In this document: in pieces, positions 7,731 to 15,986 of the stretch
Numbering within the stretch: the stretch's first letter is position 1
How the letters are laid out: each line of letters begins with the position of its first letter
Source: Desulfomicrobium sp. UBA5193
Lineage (GTDB): Bacteria > Desulfobacterota > Desulfovibrionia > Desulfovibrionales > Desulfomicrobiaceae
Length of the DNA stretch: 64,000 nucleotides
Direction of reading: 5' to 3'
Assembly (NCBI GenBank): GCA_002412965.1
Contig: DHWB01000014.1
Location: 35,218-99,217, forward strand
Notes under the pieces: generated by a model
Database searches by the model: none
Seen by the model: only the letters and a program-made list of their open reading frames with translations
Told to the model about the DNA's origin: nothing
Position numbers and translations under genes: made by a program

Positions 7731-8408
7731 CTAAGCAAGCCCGTTGATGCAGGCCAGTCTGACCTTGGCGGGGGCGCTCAGGGAGACGCGGGACCCTTCA
7801 GGCAGGTAGGCCATGTCCCCGGGACGGGCCACAACGGTGCGGCCGTCGAACTGCAGGTGCAGCTCGCCGTCGATGACCACGAGGATCTCAGGGGCCTCCA
7901 CGTTGCGCTCGAAGGACATTGCCTCCCAGGCCAGATAGCCTGCCGCGAGCTTGGATTCCCCGGGCCGGCCGAAGGCTTCGGCCAAGACGGTCCGCTCCTT
8001 GATGGCGGATGTGCCGGTCGCCTTCGCGAGAAGGTCGGCGCTATCAACGAATATGACGCCGGAGGCCTGACTGCCGCCACTTTGCATCGAGGACATCCTG
8101 GCGGCGACGGCATCCCGTACGAGGCGTGCGACCAGGGCGCCGTCTGCGTCAGGAGGCAGCACGCCCTGCATGCTCTCCACTACCCGGCGCACGAGATCGC
8201 CAAGTTCCGGCGCGTCGCCGGGGATCGCCGGGCCTGGCTCACAGGGTAAACCTGGGGGGCATTCGTCGATCAGGTCCACGCCGAACTCCAGGGCCTTGTC
8301 CCGGGCCTGGGCGGTGACGATGCATTCGGCCGGCGAAGCGTACAGGGTCTTTTCCCCGCAGGATACTGCTTGAAGGATGTCGGTTTCGGTGATGATGCGC
8401 TTTGCCAT
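7731..8408 (-). CDS. eutQ: EutQ-like cupin protein (possible acetate kinase activity)
   Basis: The 225-residue protein has a C-terminal cupin domain (about 115-225, with VIDGELHLQFDGRTVVARPGD and LPEGSRV) like EutQ, whose Salmonella homologue has reported acetate kinase activity. The N-terminal part (1-50) starts KRIITETDIL and contains ALEFGVDLIDE, typical of the EutT/EutQ N-terminal region. Between them are two short amphipathic helices, LGDLVRRVVESMQ (69-81) and LVARLVRDAVAARM (92-105), that look like encapsulation peptides. It is the first gene of the BMC block, 162 bases after the TRAP transporter genes. GGAG lies before ATG 8408. The inferred role is acetyl phosphate to acetate plus ATP. 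Confidence 0.85.
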   Translation of the reverse strand: MAKRIITETDILQAVSCGEKTLYASPAECIVTAQARDKALEFGVDLIDECPPGLPCEPGPAIPGDAPELGDLVRRVVESMQGVLPPDADGALVARLVRDAVAARMSSMQSGGSQASGVIFVDSADLLAKATGTSAIKERTVLAEAFGRPGESKLAAGYLAWEAMSFERNVEAPEILVVIDGELHLQFDGRTVVARPGDMAYLPEGSRVSLSAPAKVRLACINGLA

Positions 8409-8528
8409 GCGTGTCTCCGGAATTTTGTTTAATATCTAAAATAATTAACTTTTCAGTACTCAGGCCGCTGTGAAAAAGTCCGCAAGATCCCTGTCCCGGG
8501 CGCAAGCGTCGTCAGCCGGGTTCATGTT

Positions 8529-8553
8529 GCCGCCGGATGGAGCATCCGGCGGC
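8529..8553 (-). terminator. intercistronic hairpin between TRAP genes and BMC genes
   Basis: A perfect 10-base inverted repeat (gccgccggat / atccggcggc, 5-base loop) lies 17 bases after the dctQM stop in the direction of transcription. There is no T-run after it, so it is more likely a partial terminator or an RNA-stabilising element that sets different expression for transporter and shell genes than a full stop. Confidence 0.5.
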
Positions 8554-8569
8554 GTGTTTCACGGTAGGT

Positions 8570-10471
8570 TTACTTGTTGCCTACGAGGCAGAGCGGCACT
8601 TCGGGGATGTAGGTTACGATCAGCAGTACCAAAATCATGAGGCCGAGCATGGGCAACGCGTTGCGGGCAATGTGCTCGATCTTGGATTTGGATATGCTGC
8701 TCGCCACGAAGAGGTTCACGCCCACAGGCGGGGTGATGAAGCCGATGGCCAGGTTGGTGACGATGATGACGCCGAAGTGCAGAGGCGAGACGCCGACCCC
8801 GACAACCACGGGCAACAGAATCGGGGTCAGGATGACGATGGCGGCCAGAGCCTCCATGAAGGTGCCGACGATGAGCAGCAGCACGTTGATGAGCAGCAGG
8901 ACGACGATCTTGCTCTCGGTGAAGCCCAGGATGGCCCTGGCGATGGTGCCGGGCACGTCTTCGAGGGTCATGATGTTGCCGAACAGGGTGGCCATGGCCA
9001 TGAGCACGATGATGGTCGCCGACGTCTCGCAGGACTCCACGCAGCACGCGGCGAACTTGCGGGCGTCGATCTCCCTGTACACGAACACGCCGACGATGAG
9101 GCCGTAGAAGGCGGCCACGGCGGCGGCCTCGGTCGGGGTCATGATGCCGCCGTAGATGCCGCCCAGGACGATGACCGGGACCATGAGGGCCCACTTGGCT
9201 TCCCAGACCGCGGCCATGAGGGAGGCCACGGTTCTCTTGCGCGCTTCGCCGCGCCAGTTGCGCGCCTTGGCATAAAAGTAGGCGTAGGTCATGAGCACCA
9301 GGCCGACCAGAATCCCCGGCACGATGCCGGCGATGAACAGGTCGCCGATGGAGACCTGGGCGGAGATGCCGTAGACCACGAAGGGATTACTCGGCGGGAT
9401 GAGCACGCCGATGGCGCCGGCCGAGGCGACGATGGCGGCGGCGAAGTACTTGTCGTAGCCGCGCTGGACCATGGCCGGGATGGTCAGGGCGCCGATGGCG
9501 GCCACGGTGGCCGGACCCGACCCGCTGATGGCCCCGAAGAACATGCAGGTTGCCACGGTGACCAGGGCCATGCCGCCGTAGAGGCCACCGAGCATCTCGT
9601 CGGCCAGGGCCAGAAGGCGCTGGGAAAGGCCTCCGGCGCCCATGAAGGTGCCTGCGGCGATGAAGAACGGGATGGCCATGATCGGGAAGGAATCGATGGA
9701 TGTGAAGGCCGTCTGGGCCAGGTACTCGATGGGCAGGGTCTCGGCGCAGATGACCGTGGCCAGGGTGGAGAGGCCGAGCGAGATGGCGATGGGCACACCG
9801 ATCACGCACAGGATTCCGAAATATCCGAACAGGGCCGGCAGAGGCTCTATGTATTCCGCAAGCACTGCCGGAGCGATGATGGCGCCGACAAAAGCAATCG
9901 CAATGATGGTGTCAAGCGGCCCACAGAGCTGCATCTGGCCTCTGAGGTTCTGCAGGAGGCGCAGCGCCATGAGCCCGAAGCCCAGGGGCAGGACCAGGTA
10001 CGGGATGATGTACGGTATCCGCAGGGCGGTGGTGTGCTGCGGGAATTCCATCAGGCGTTCGATCTGGGTCCAACCGAACCAGCAGATGGTCAGCGTGAGG
10101 ATCAGGAAAAAGATGTCGACCACGACCCAGCTCGCATTCTGCCAGCGGACCGGAATCCGGTCGTAAATGATGTCGATGCGGATCGAACTGCGCTTCTTGA
10201 TCGCGACGGAGAGCGCGAGATAGCTGATCCAGATGAAGATGTAGCGCGCCAGTTCCTCGGTCCAGACCGCCGCGCCCGCCGAGCTGACGAAATGCACGAT
10301 GACGTAACGGTAGAGCGTCTGAAAGGTGATCAGGAAAATGATCGCCAGCAATCCGGAGACAAGAAAGACCTTCTCGAAATTCTCGTCCAGCCAGCCCCAT
10401 ATGTTTTTGAAGGCGGATGGGCTGTCCATGGCCTCAAGAGGCAGCACGCCACAATTGCTATTCTGTTCCAT
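8570..10471 (-). CDS. dctQM: TRAP transporter fused small and large membrane subunits (DctQM), isethionate uptake
   Basis: One 633-residue protein joins the 4-helix DctQ domain (about 30-185, with a FQTLYRYVI start and ELARYIFIWISYLALSVAIKK motif) to the 12-helix DctM domain (about 195-630). The latter has GAISGSGPATVAAIGALTIP, GVLIPPSNPFVVYGI, TPTEAAAVAAFYGL and NLAIGFITPPVGVNLF. TRAP systems drive solute uptake with an ion gradient and a periplasmic binding protein, here the DctP protein encoded just upstream. The position between the isethionate lyase control region and the BMC operon makes isethionate (or a related C2 sulfonate) the likely substrate. GGGAGA precedes ATG 10471. Confidence 0.93.
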   Translation of the reverse strand: MEQNSNCGVLPLEAMDSPSAFKNIWGWLDENFEKVFLVSGLLAIIFLITFQTLYRYVIVHFVSSAGAAVWTEELARYIFIWISYLALSVAIKKRSSIRIDIIYDRIPVRWQNASWVVVDIFFLILTLTICWFGWTQIERLMEFPQHTTALRIPYIIPYLVLPLGFGLMALRLLQNLRGQMQLCGPLDTIIAIAFVGAIIAPAVLAEYIEPLPALFGYFGILCVIGVPIAISLGLSTLATVICAETLPIEYLAQTAFTSIDSFPIMAIPFFIAAGTFMGAGGLSQRLLALADEMLGGLYGGMALVTVATCMFFGAISGSGPATVAAIGALTIPAMVQRGYDKYFAAAIVASAGAIGVLIPPSNPFVVYGISAQVSIGDLFIAGIVPGILVGLVLMTYAYFYAKARNWRGEARKRTVASLMAAVWEAKWALMVPVIVLGGIYGGIMTPTEAAAVAAFYGLIVGVFVYREIDARKFAACCVESCETSATIIVLMAMATLFGNIMTLEDVPGTIARAILGFTESKIVVLLLINVLLLIVGTFMEALAAIVILTPILLPVVVGVGVSPLHFGVIIVTNLAIGFITPPVGVNLFVASSISKSKIEHIARNALPMLGLMILVLLIVTYIPEVPLCLVGNK

Positions 10472-10566
10472 ATATTCTCCCTATGCCTTGTCGTGTGGAG
10501 CCTGTGTGTGATCGTCGACGAGGCGGTTCATTCGCATGCTGTTCCCCGGGCGTCTGAAGAGCCCAG

Positions 10567-10603
10567 CCCGACCGCCGCCGGGGATGTCCCTGCGGCGGTC
10601 GGG
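10567..10603 (-). terminator. hairpin directly after dctP
   Basis: A perfect 12-base stem (cccgaccgccgc / gcggcggtcggg, 13-base loop) starts nine bases after the dctP stop codon. It has no T-run, so it probably stabilises the dctP message or stops part of the transcripts. That would give more binding protein than membrane protein, a common arrangement in transporter operons. Confidence 0.55.
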
Positions 10604-10611
10604 ATTTGCTG

Positions 10612-11622
10612 TTACTTCTGGGTTGCGGTCAACAATTCCATCATTCTGCCGGGGATCTGCTTGGCGAATTCCTCACGCACCGGAGCGGTCATCTCCTTCA
10701 GCTTGGCACGTTCGGCGTCGGGCAGGATGGTCACTTCGATGCCCTTTTCCTTGAACGCGTCCCAAGCCTTCTGCTCGAGCTTCACGCTCTCGATGCGCTG
10801 CCATACCAGAGCTTCGTGGGCGGCCTCACGGATGACCGTCTGCTGCTCGGGGGTCAGGCTGTCCCACTTCTTCTTGTTCATGAGCAAGAGGTGCATGCTG
10901 TAGTTGTGGTTGGAGTCCATGGCGTATTTGAGCACCTCGGTGTGCTTGGCGTCGTTCAGCAGGGAGAAGGTGTTGCCTTCGGCGTCAACGGTGCCCTGCT
11001 GCAGGGCGGTGTAGGTCTCGCCCCAGGCCACGGGGGCGGGGTTCATGCCCAGGGCCTTGGCCACGCCGACCTCGACGGGGGAGTCCGTGGTGCGGACCTT
11101 CAGGCCGGCCAGGTCGGCCACGGTGCGGATGGGCTTCTTGGTGCTGACGAAGTTGCGGTAGCCGTACTGGCTGAGCATGATCGGCTGCAGGCCGATCTCG
11201 TTGGCGGCCTTTTCCACTTCCTTGCCCAGTTCGCCTTCATCGAGGCCCTTGTAGAAATTGTCCTGGAACTTGGGGTCGGTGATGTAGGGCAGGTCGATGG
11301 CCATGAAGGCCTTGCTGAAACTGGCCATGTTCGGGGAGGAGCATGAGGACATGTCCAGCGTGCCGGCCTGAGCGGCCTCTGTGGTCACGCGGTCGCTGCC
11401 GAGCTGGGCGCTGCCGAAGATCTGGATCTTGATCTGCTTGTCGCTCTTGGCTTCGACGAGCTCCTTGAACTTTTCGTAGCCGACGGTGACGTTGTTGCCC
11501 GGGGCCATTGGATGACCGATGCGCAGGGTCAGGGGTTTGCCGGCTTCGGCGGTTCCGGAACCGACGAGCAGGCCGACGACAGCGAGGACGTTCAACGCGG
11601 CGATGACAAGACTCTTTTTCAT
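10612..11622 (-). CDS. dctP: TRAP transporter periplasmic substrate-binding protein (DctP), isethionate
   Basis: A 336-residue DctP-family protein. Residues 1-26 form a Sec signal peptide (KKSLVIAALNVLAVVGLLVG then GTAEA before the mature GKPLTLRIGH). The mature part shows LRIGHPMAPGNNVTVGYEKF, the conserved DLAGLKVRTTDSPVEVGVAKALG motif with the substrate-carboxylate/sulfonate Arg (KVRT), and PAPVAWGETYTALQQGTVDAEG, all hallmarks of TRAP binding proteins. It is the first gene leftward of the shared sigma-54 control region and has a strong GGAGGA ribosome site. Isethionate as ligand is inferred from context only. Confidence 0.92.
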   Translation of the reverse strand: MKKSLVIAALNVLAVVGLLVGSGTAEAGKPLTLRIGHPMAPGNNVTVGYEKFKELVEAKSDKQIKIQIFGSAQLGSDRVTTEAAQAGTLDMSSCSSPNMASFSKAFMAIDLPYITDPKFQDNFYKGLDEGELGKEVEKAANEIGLQPIMLSQYGYRNFVSTKKPIRTVADLAGLKVRTTDSPVEVGVAKALGMNPAPVAWGETYTALQQGTVDAEGNTFSLLNDAKHTEVLKYAMDSNHNYSMHLLLMNKKKWDSLTPEQQTVIREAAHEALVWQRIESVKLEQKAWDAFKEKGIEVTILPDAERAKLKEMTAPVREEFAKQIPGRMMELLTATQK

Positions 11623-11711
11623 TCTTCCTCCAAAATGTGTGTTTTCGACCAGTACTGTTCAGCGTGATTTCTGACTGTCACCCTCTGGTCGCGGGTTGAT
11701 GCCTGGGCAAA

Positions 11712-11728
11712 AGCAGAATGCATGCCAG
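11712..11728 (-). promoter_or_regulatory. sigma-54 promoter of the dctP/BMC operon
   Basis: Read on the minus strand the site is CTGGCATGCATTCTGCT: the -24 GG and -12 GC are separated by exactly ten bases, close to TGGCAC-N5-TTGCT. The predicted start of transcription is about position 11700, leaving an untranslated leader of roughly 80 bases before dctP. It faces away from the islA sigma-54 promoter and shares upstream dyads with it. Confidence 0.72.
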
Positions 11729-11831
11729 ACAAAAATGTCGGTCCGAGCACCACCCTTTTCTATTAATTTATTGAATTTCAGCATGTTAAAAAATACCGCC
11801 CGACCAAAGCGTCAAATCGCAGCCCCCTTTG

Positions 11832-12043
11832 TCGCAAGATTGCAACTCTCAGGATTGTCTCTCATCAACCGCCCATTTTTGGGAATTAAATCACAAAGCG
11901 GCTCGGCACGTAAGGGCTCCAGAGCCCCTATTATCAGATTTGCGACGGTCGATCCGTGACGAAATCGAGTTTTAGTCGCAATTCTGCAACGATATTTCTG
12001 CCACTGTACCCCAAATAGCCCTCCAAGCATTGCAAAATTGCGA
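11832..12043. promoter_or_regulatory. three enhancer-type dyads (TYGCA-N4-TGCRA) between divergent sigma-54 promoters
   Basis: Three near-identical dyads lie here: TCGCAAGATTGCAA at 11832-11845, TCGCAATTCTGCAA at 11976-11989 and TTGCAAAATTGCGA at 12030-12043. The last two, with flanking TTTAG, form a large inverted repeat. A half site TTTGCGAC is at 11939-11946, and an unrelated palindrome gggctc-ca-gagccc is at 11914-11927. They sit about 85-300 bases from each of the two sigma-54 promoters, the usual distance for an upstream activating sequence. The activator encoded at 15987 is the likely binder. The rest of 11729-12128 is AT-rich non-coding sequence. Confidence 0.68.
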
Positions 12044-12128
12044 CTAAATGACCACATACACTTTCCGACGAAATCCTCGTCTTCACCCTGACCACGGGAA
12101 ACACCGGCATTATTTCAAATCCTAAACT

Positions 12129-12145
12129 TTGGCACAGAGAATGCT
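12129..12145 (+). promoter_or_regulatory. sigma-54 promoter of islA
   Basis: TTGGCACAGAGAATGCT has the -24 GG (12131-12132) and the -12 GC (12143-12144) ten bases apart and keeps the full TTGGCAC half. Transcription should start near 12155, giving a leader of about 125 bases before islA. Confidence 0.82.
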
Positions 12146-12282
12146 CAAAGGGCTACATGCAGATAATCCTGAAGAATACCCAGATCACTGCAAACGATAA
12201 TTCCGTGCGAATACCGCACTATTTATTGAGAGTATCTGCACTATTTCTTTAATACATGAAATTCGAAAGCAGGAGAAAGAAC

Positions 12283-14775
12283 ATGACCAGGTTTACTTGT
12301 GAATGCATGTCGCCGCAGGAACAGCGTCTTTATGACAAGATGGAAGGCAAAGAAGACAAGTTCAGAAAGACGCACAGTCGTGTTTTCAAAATGCTGGAGC
12401 GGTTCGACGGCCAGAAGCCACGCATCGACATCGAACGCGCCCTGTATTTCACGCAGTCCATGCAGGAGACCGAAGGCCAGCCCCTCGTCCTGCGCTGGGC
12501 CAAGGCCCTGAAGCACATCGCCGAGAACATGACCGTCTATGTCCAGGATGACCAGCTGCTGCTCGGCCGCGCCGGCTGCGACGGCCGCTACGGCATCCTC
12601 TACCCCGAACTGGACGGCGACTTCCTCGACATCGCGGTCAAGGAACTGCCCAACCGCCCGACCTCTCCCGCGACCATCACCCCCGAGGACGCCAAGATCG
12701 TCGTCGAGCAGATCGCCCCGTTCTGGAAGGGCAAGACCTTCCATGAAAAGCTCAACGCCGCCCTGCCCGCCGATGTGCACAAACTGACCTACGACGATCC
12801 CGAAGGGCTCATGTCCCGCTTCATCGTCAACGAAACCGCCTCCTTCCGCTCCTCCATCCAGTGGGTGCACGATTTCGAGAAGATCCTGAGACGCGGCTTC
12901 AACGACATTAGGCGCGAAGCCCAGGAGAAGCTGGACGCCCTCGATCCGCTGAGCCCCAAGGACAACTGCGAGAAGAAGCCCTTCCTCGACGCCGTGGTCA
13001 TCGTCTCCGAGGCCATCGTGCACTGGGCCAAGCGCCACGCCGCGCTCGCCCGCGAAGTGGCGGAAAAGGAGACCAATCCGGTCCGCAAGGCCGAACTCAT
13101 CCGCATGGCCGAGAACGCCGAGCACGTGCCCGGCGAACCGGCCCGCGACTTCTGGGAAGCCTGCCAGAGCCAGTGGTTCACCCAGATGTTCTCGCGCATC
13201 GAGCAGAAGACCGGCACGACCATCTCCAACGGTCGCATGGACCAGTACTTCTTCCCTTACTATGAAAAGGACATGGAAGCCGGCATCCTGACCGAAGACA
13301 AGGCCATGGAACTCCTGGAGTGCATGTGGGTCGGCATGGCCGAGTTCATCGACATGTACATCTCCCCCACGGGCGGCGCCTTCAACGAAGGCTACGCGCA
13401 CTGGGAAGCGGTGACCGTGGGCGGCCAGACCCCGGACGGACGCGACGCCACCAACGACCTGACGCACCTGATCCTCAAGTCCAAGCGCGAGTTCCCGCTG
13501 CACTACCCGGACCTCGCCGCCCGCATCCACAGCCGCTCCCCCGAGAGCTACCTATGGGACGTGGCCGAGACCATCAAGGACGGCTCGGGCTTCCCCAAGC
13601 TGATCAACGACGAGGAGATCGTGCCCCTGTACGTCTCCAAGGGCGCGACCTTCGCCGAAGCCTATGACTACGCCGTGTCCGGCTGCACCGAGGCGCGCAT
13701 GCCCAACCGCGACACCTACACTTCCGGCGGCGCGTACATCAACTTCGCCGCCGCGGTGGAGATGGTCCTGCGCAACGGCCGCATGAAGAAATACGGCGAC
13801 CGGCAACTGGGCGTGGAAACAGGCGACCCCAAATCCTTCCAGACTTGGGACGAGTTCTGGAATGCCTACGTGCAGCAGCACCTGCTGTTCCTGAAGGCGG
13901 CCTTCCACCAGCAGTACCTGATCAACAAGATCAGGGCCACCTGCTTCGCCCAGCCCATGGGTTCGGCCATGCATGACCTGTGCATGAAGCACTGCATCGA
14001 CCTGCATCAGGAGCAGATCCCCGAGGGCATCAACCTCGGCTACTTCGAGTACATGGGCCTGGGCACCGTGGTGGACTCCCTCTCGGCCATCAAGAAGCTG
14101 GTCTTCGAGGATAAGAAGCTGACCATGCAGCAGATCATCGACGCCGTCGACGCCAACTTCGAAGGCCACGAGGACATCGCCGCCCTGCTGCGCTCCGCCC
14201 CCTGCTACGGCAACAACGATTCGTACGCCGACGCCATCGGCCGCGAGATCGACAGGATTTCCGTCGAATTTGGCGGCAAGTACAGCAAGGATCTCGGGAT
14301 GCACAACGACGTGCGCTACGTGCCCTTCACCTCGCATGTGCCCTTCGGCAAGGTCGTCTCGGCCACGCCCAACGGCCGCAAGGAGTTCACCCCCCTGTCC
14401 GACGGCTCCTCTGCCTCCCACGGCGCGGACGTGAACGGCCCCACGGCCATCCTGCTGTCCAACTACAACACCAAGAACTACGGCATGCGCGACCGTGCGG
14501 CCCGCATGCTCAACATCAAGTTCACGCCCAAGTGCATCGAGGGCGAACAGGGCTCCGAGAAGCTCGTGTCCTTCATCCGCACCATGTGCGACCTGAAGAT
14601 CTGGCACGTGCAGTTCAACGTCATCAACCGCGACACCCTCATCGCGGCCAAGAAAGATCCCGAGAAGTACCGCAACCTCATCGTACGCATCGCGGGCTAC
14701 AGTGCCTACTTCGTGGACCTGTCCCCCGACCTTCAGAACGACCTGATCGCCCGCACCGAACACGGCGCCATCTAG
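12283..14775 (+). CDS. islA: isethionate sulfite-lyase, glycyl radical enzyme
   Basis: IslA splits isethionate into sulfite and acetaldehyde by radical C-S cleavage. The 830-residue length equals that of the Bilophila enzyme, and key residues fall at the same numbers: Cys468 and Glu470 (SGCTEAR), Gly805 (RIAGYSA), and the substrate pocket residues Arg189, Gln193, Trp374, Arg678 and Phe682. This separates it from choline lyase, glycerol dehydratase and other family members. ATG 12283 is chosen (AGGAG upstream) over ATG 12256, which has no ribosome site and would add nine residues. Transcription is from a sigma-54 promoter at 12129. Acetaldehyde passes to the BMC enzymes encoded leftward; sulfite would feed the Dsr respiratory pathway, whose genes are not in the window. 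No long N-terminal encapsulation extension is present. Confidence 0.97.
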   Translation: MTRFTCECMSPQEQRLYDKMEGKEDKFRKTHSRVFKMLERFDGQKPRIDIERALYFTQSMQETEGQPLVLRWAKALKHIAENMTVYVQDDQLLLGRAGCDGRYGILYPELDGDFLDIAVKELPNRPTSPATITPEDAKIVVEQIAPFWKGKTFHEKLNAALPADVHKLTYDDPEGLMSRFIVNETASFRSSIQWVHDFEKILRRGFNDIRREAQEKLDALDPLSPKDNCEKKPFLDAVVIVSEAIVHWAKRHAALAREVAEKETNPVRKAELIRMAENAEHVPGEPARDFWEACQSQWFTQMFSRIEQKTGTTISNGRMDQYFFPYYEKDMEAGILTEDKAMELLECMWVGMAEFIDMYISPTGGAFNEGYAHWEAVTVGGQTPDGRDATNDLTHLILKSKREFPLHYPDLAARIHSRSPESYLWDVAETIKDGSGFPKLINDEEIVPLYVSKGATFAEAYDYAVSGCTEARMPNRDTYTSGGAYINFAAAVEMVLRNGRMKKYGDRQLGVETGDPKSFQTWDEFWNAYVQQHLLFLKAAFHQQYLINKIRATCFAQPMGSAMHDLCMKHCIDLHQEQIPEGINLGYFEYMGLGTVVDSLSAIKKLVFEDKKLTMQQIIDAVDANFEGHEDIAALLRSAPCYGNNDSYADAIGREIDRISVEFGGKYSKDLGMHNDVRYVPFTSHVPFGKVVSATPNGRKEFTPLSDGSSASHGADVNGPTAILLSNYNTKNYGMRDRAARMLNIKFTPKCIEGEQGSEKLVSFIRTMCDLKIWHVQFNVINRDTLIAAKKDPEKYRNLIVRIAGYSAYFVDLSPDLQNDLIARTEHGAI

Positions 14776-14820
14776 CCGGGCAGTCGGCTTGGGGCTCATC
14801 GCGGCCTCGAAACTCCATCG

Positions 14821-14850
14821 TTTGCGGGCAGGCTCGGGCCTGCCCGCAAA
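14821..14850 (+). terminator. strong hairpin between islA and islB
   Basis: A perfect 13-base stem (tttgcgggcaggc / gcctgcccgcaaa) with a four-base loop lies 45 bases after islA and 30 bases before islB, followed by ttccgttt. It probably terminates part of the transcripts or protects the islA 3' end, keeping the activase at a lower level than the lyase. Confidence 0.65.
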
Positions 14851-14880
14851 TTCCGTTTGCAACATCCACCGAGGGATTCC

Positions 14881-15825
14881 ATGAACGCTCTTGAAGACAA
14901 AAAGAAAAAAGGGCTGGTGTTCAACATCCAGAAGTATTCGGTGCACGACGGCCCCGGCATCCGGACCATCGTCTTCCTCAAGGGCTGTCCCCTATCCTGC
15001 CGCTGGTGCAGCAACCCGGAATCCCAGCGCCGGGAACCCGAACTGGCCTTCAACCCGGGCCGCTGCCTGACCTTCTCCAAGTGCACGCGCTGTCTGCAGG
15101 CCTGCTTGCGCGGCGCCATCATTCGAGAGGCTGACGACAGCCTGCGCATCGACCGCGCCCTGTGCGACGGATGCCCCAAGAACTGCGCCCAGGCCTGCCC
15201 GTCCCAGGGGCTCATCGTCTACGGCGAGGAGCGCAGCGTGGACGACGTGCTGAAGGTGGTCGAACAGGACGCGGCCTTCTACACCCGCTCCAGCGGCGGC
15301 ATGACCCTCTCGGGCGGCGAACCGCTCCTGCAGGCTGACTTTGCCCTGGCCCTGCTCAGGGAGGCCCGCCGGCGCAGGATCAAGACGGCCGTCGAGACCT
15401 GCGGCATGGTGCCCTGGAAGACCATGGAGGCGGCCGCCCAGTACCTGAACTACGTGCTCTACGACATCAAGCACATGGACAGCGCCGTCCACCAGGAGCA
15501 GACGGGCCGCCCCAACGAGGCCATCCTGGACAACTTCCGGCAGCTGGCCGGGCTCGTTCCCGAAACGCCCATCCTGGCCCGCACTCCCGTCATTCCCGGG
15601 TTCAACGACTCGGAAGAGGCCATCGCGGCCATCGCGGAGTTCGTCAAACCGTATCCCAACGTGCGCTTCGAGATGCTGCCCTACCACCGCCTGGGCACGC
15701 AGAAGTACCTGTTCCTCGACCGCGTCCCCCCCATGGAGGAGGTCACCCTGGACAAGTCCGTCATGCCGAAGCTGATCGGCACGGCCAAAAACATCCTGGG
15801 GGAACGGGTTGTCGAGGTGAAGTGA
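14881..15825 (+). CDS. islB: radical SAM activating enzyme of isethionate sulfite-lyase
   Basis: IslB installs the glycyl radical on Gly805 of IslA using S-adenosylmethionine. The 314-residue protein has the radical-SAM CX3CX2C motif at Cys36, Cys40 and Cys43 (CPLSCRWC), an inserted ferredoxin-like domain with clustered cysteines (CTRCLQAC and CDGCPKNCAQACP), and the TLSGGEPLLQ and SAM-binding VETCG motifs. VHDGPGIRTIVFLKGCPL is typical of glycyl-radical activases. ATG 14881 has a GAGGGAT ribosome site; the frame extends to a TTG at 14857 that I reject. It follows islA directly, as in other isl loci, and is followed by a terminator at 15937. Confidence 0.96.
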   Translation: MNALEDKKKKGLVFNIQKYSVHDGPGIRTIVFLKGCPLSCRWCSNPESQRREPELAFNPGRCLTFSKCTRCLQACLRGAIIREADDSLRIDRALCDGCPKNCAQACPSQGLIVYGEERSVDDVLKVVEQDAAFYTRSSGGMTLSGGEPLLQADFALALLREARRRRIKTAVETCGMVPWKTMEAAAQYLNYVLYDIKHMDSAVHQEQTGRPNEAILDNFRQLAGLVPETPILARTPVIPGFNDSEEAIAAIAEFVKPYPNVRFEMLPYHRLGTQKYLFLDRVPPMEEVTLDKSVMPKLIGTAKNILGERVVEVK

Positions 15826-15936
15826 TACAGTTCTCCGTAGTGCATCGGGAATGCCCGCGGAGACGATTCCAGGCAGGCACGTCCGCACATTCACCAGTGC
15901 AGCATGTCGCGGACCGGCAACGCACAAGCCGAAGAG

Positions 15937-15962
15937 AGGCAGCCCCCAGGGTTGCCTTTTTT
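15937..15962 (+). terminator. rho-independent terminator after islAB
   Basis: A nine-pair stem (aggcagccc / gggttgcct, one G-U pair) with a three-base loop is followed directly by a run of six T. It ends the islAB unit just before the regulator gene. Confidence 0.85.
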
Positions 15963-15986
15963 CATACCCCGTGAGACATTTTTGAT

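Noticed and set aside
8537..10903. A 788-codon open frame on the plus strand opposite the TRAP genes
   Set aside because: It is the antisense shadow of dctQM and dctP in high-GC DNA; the translation is a His/Asp/Gly-rich low-complexity string without domains, and the minus-strand proteins are unmistakable.
12256..12282. Nine extra N-terminal codons of islA from ATG 12256
   Set aside because: No ribosome site; starting at 12283 places all catalytic residues at the numbers known for IslA and has AGGAG upstream.
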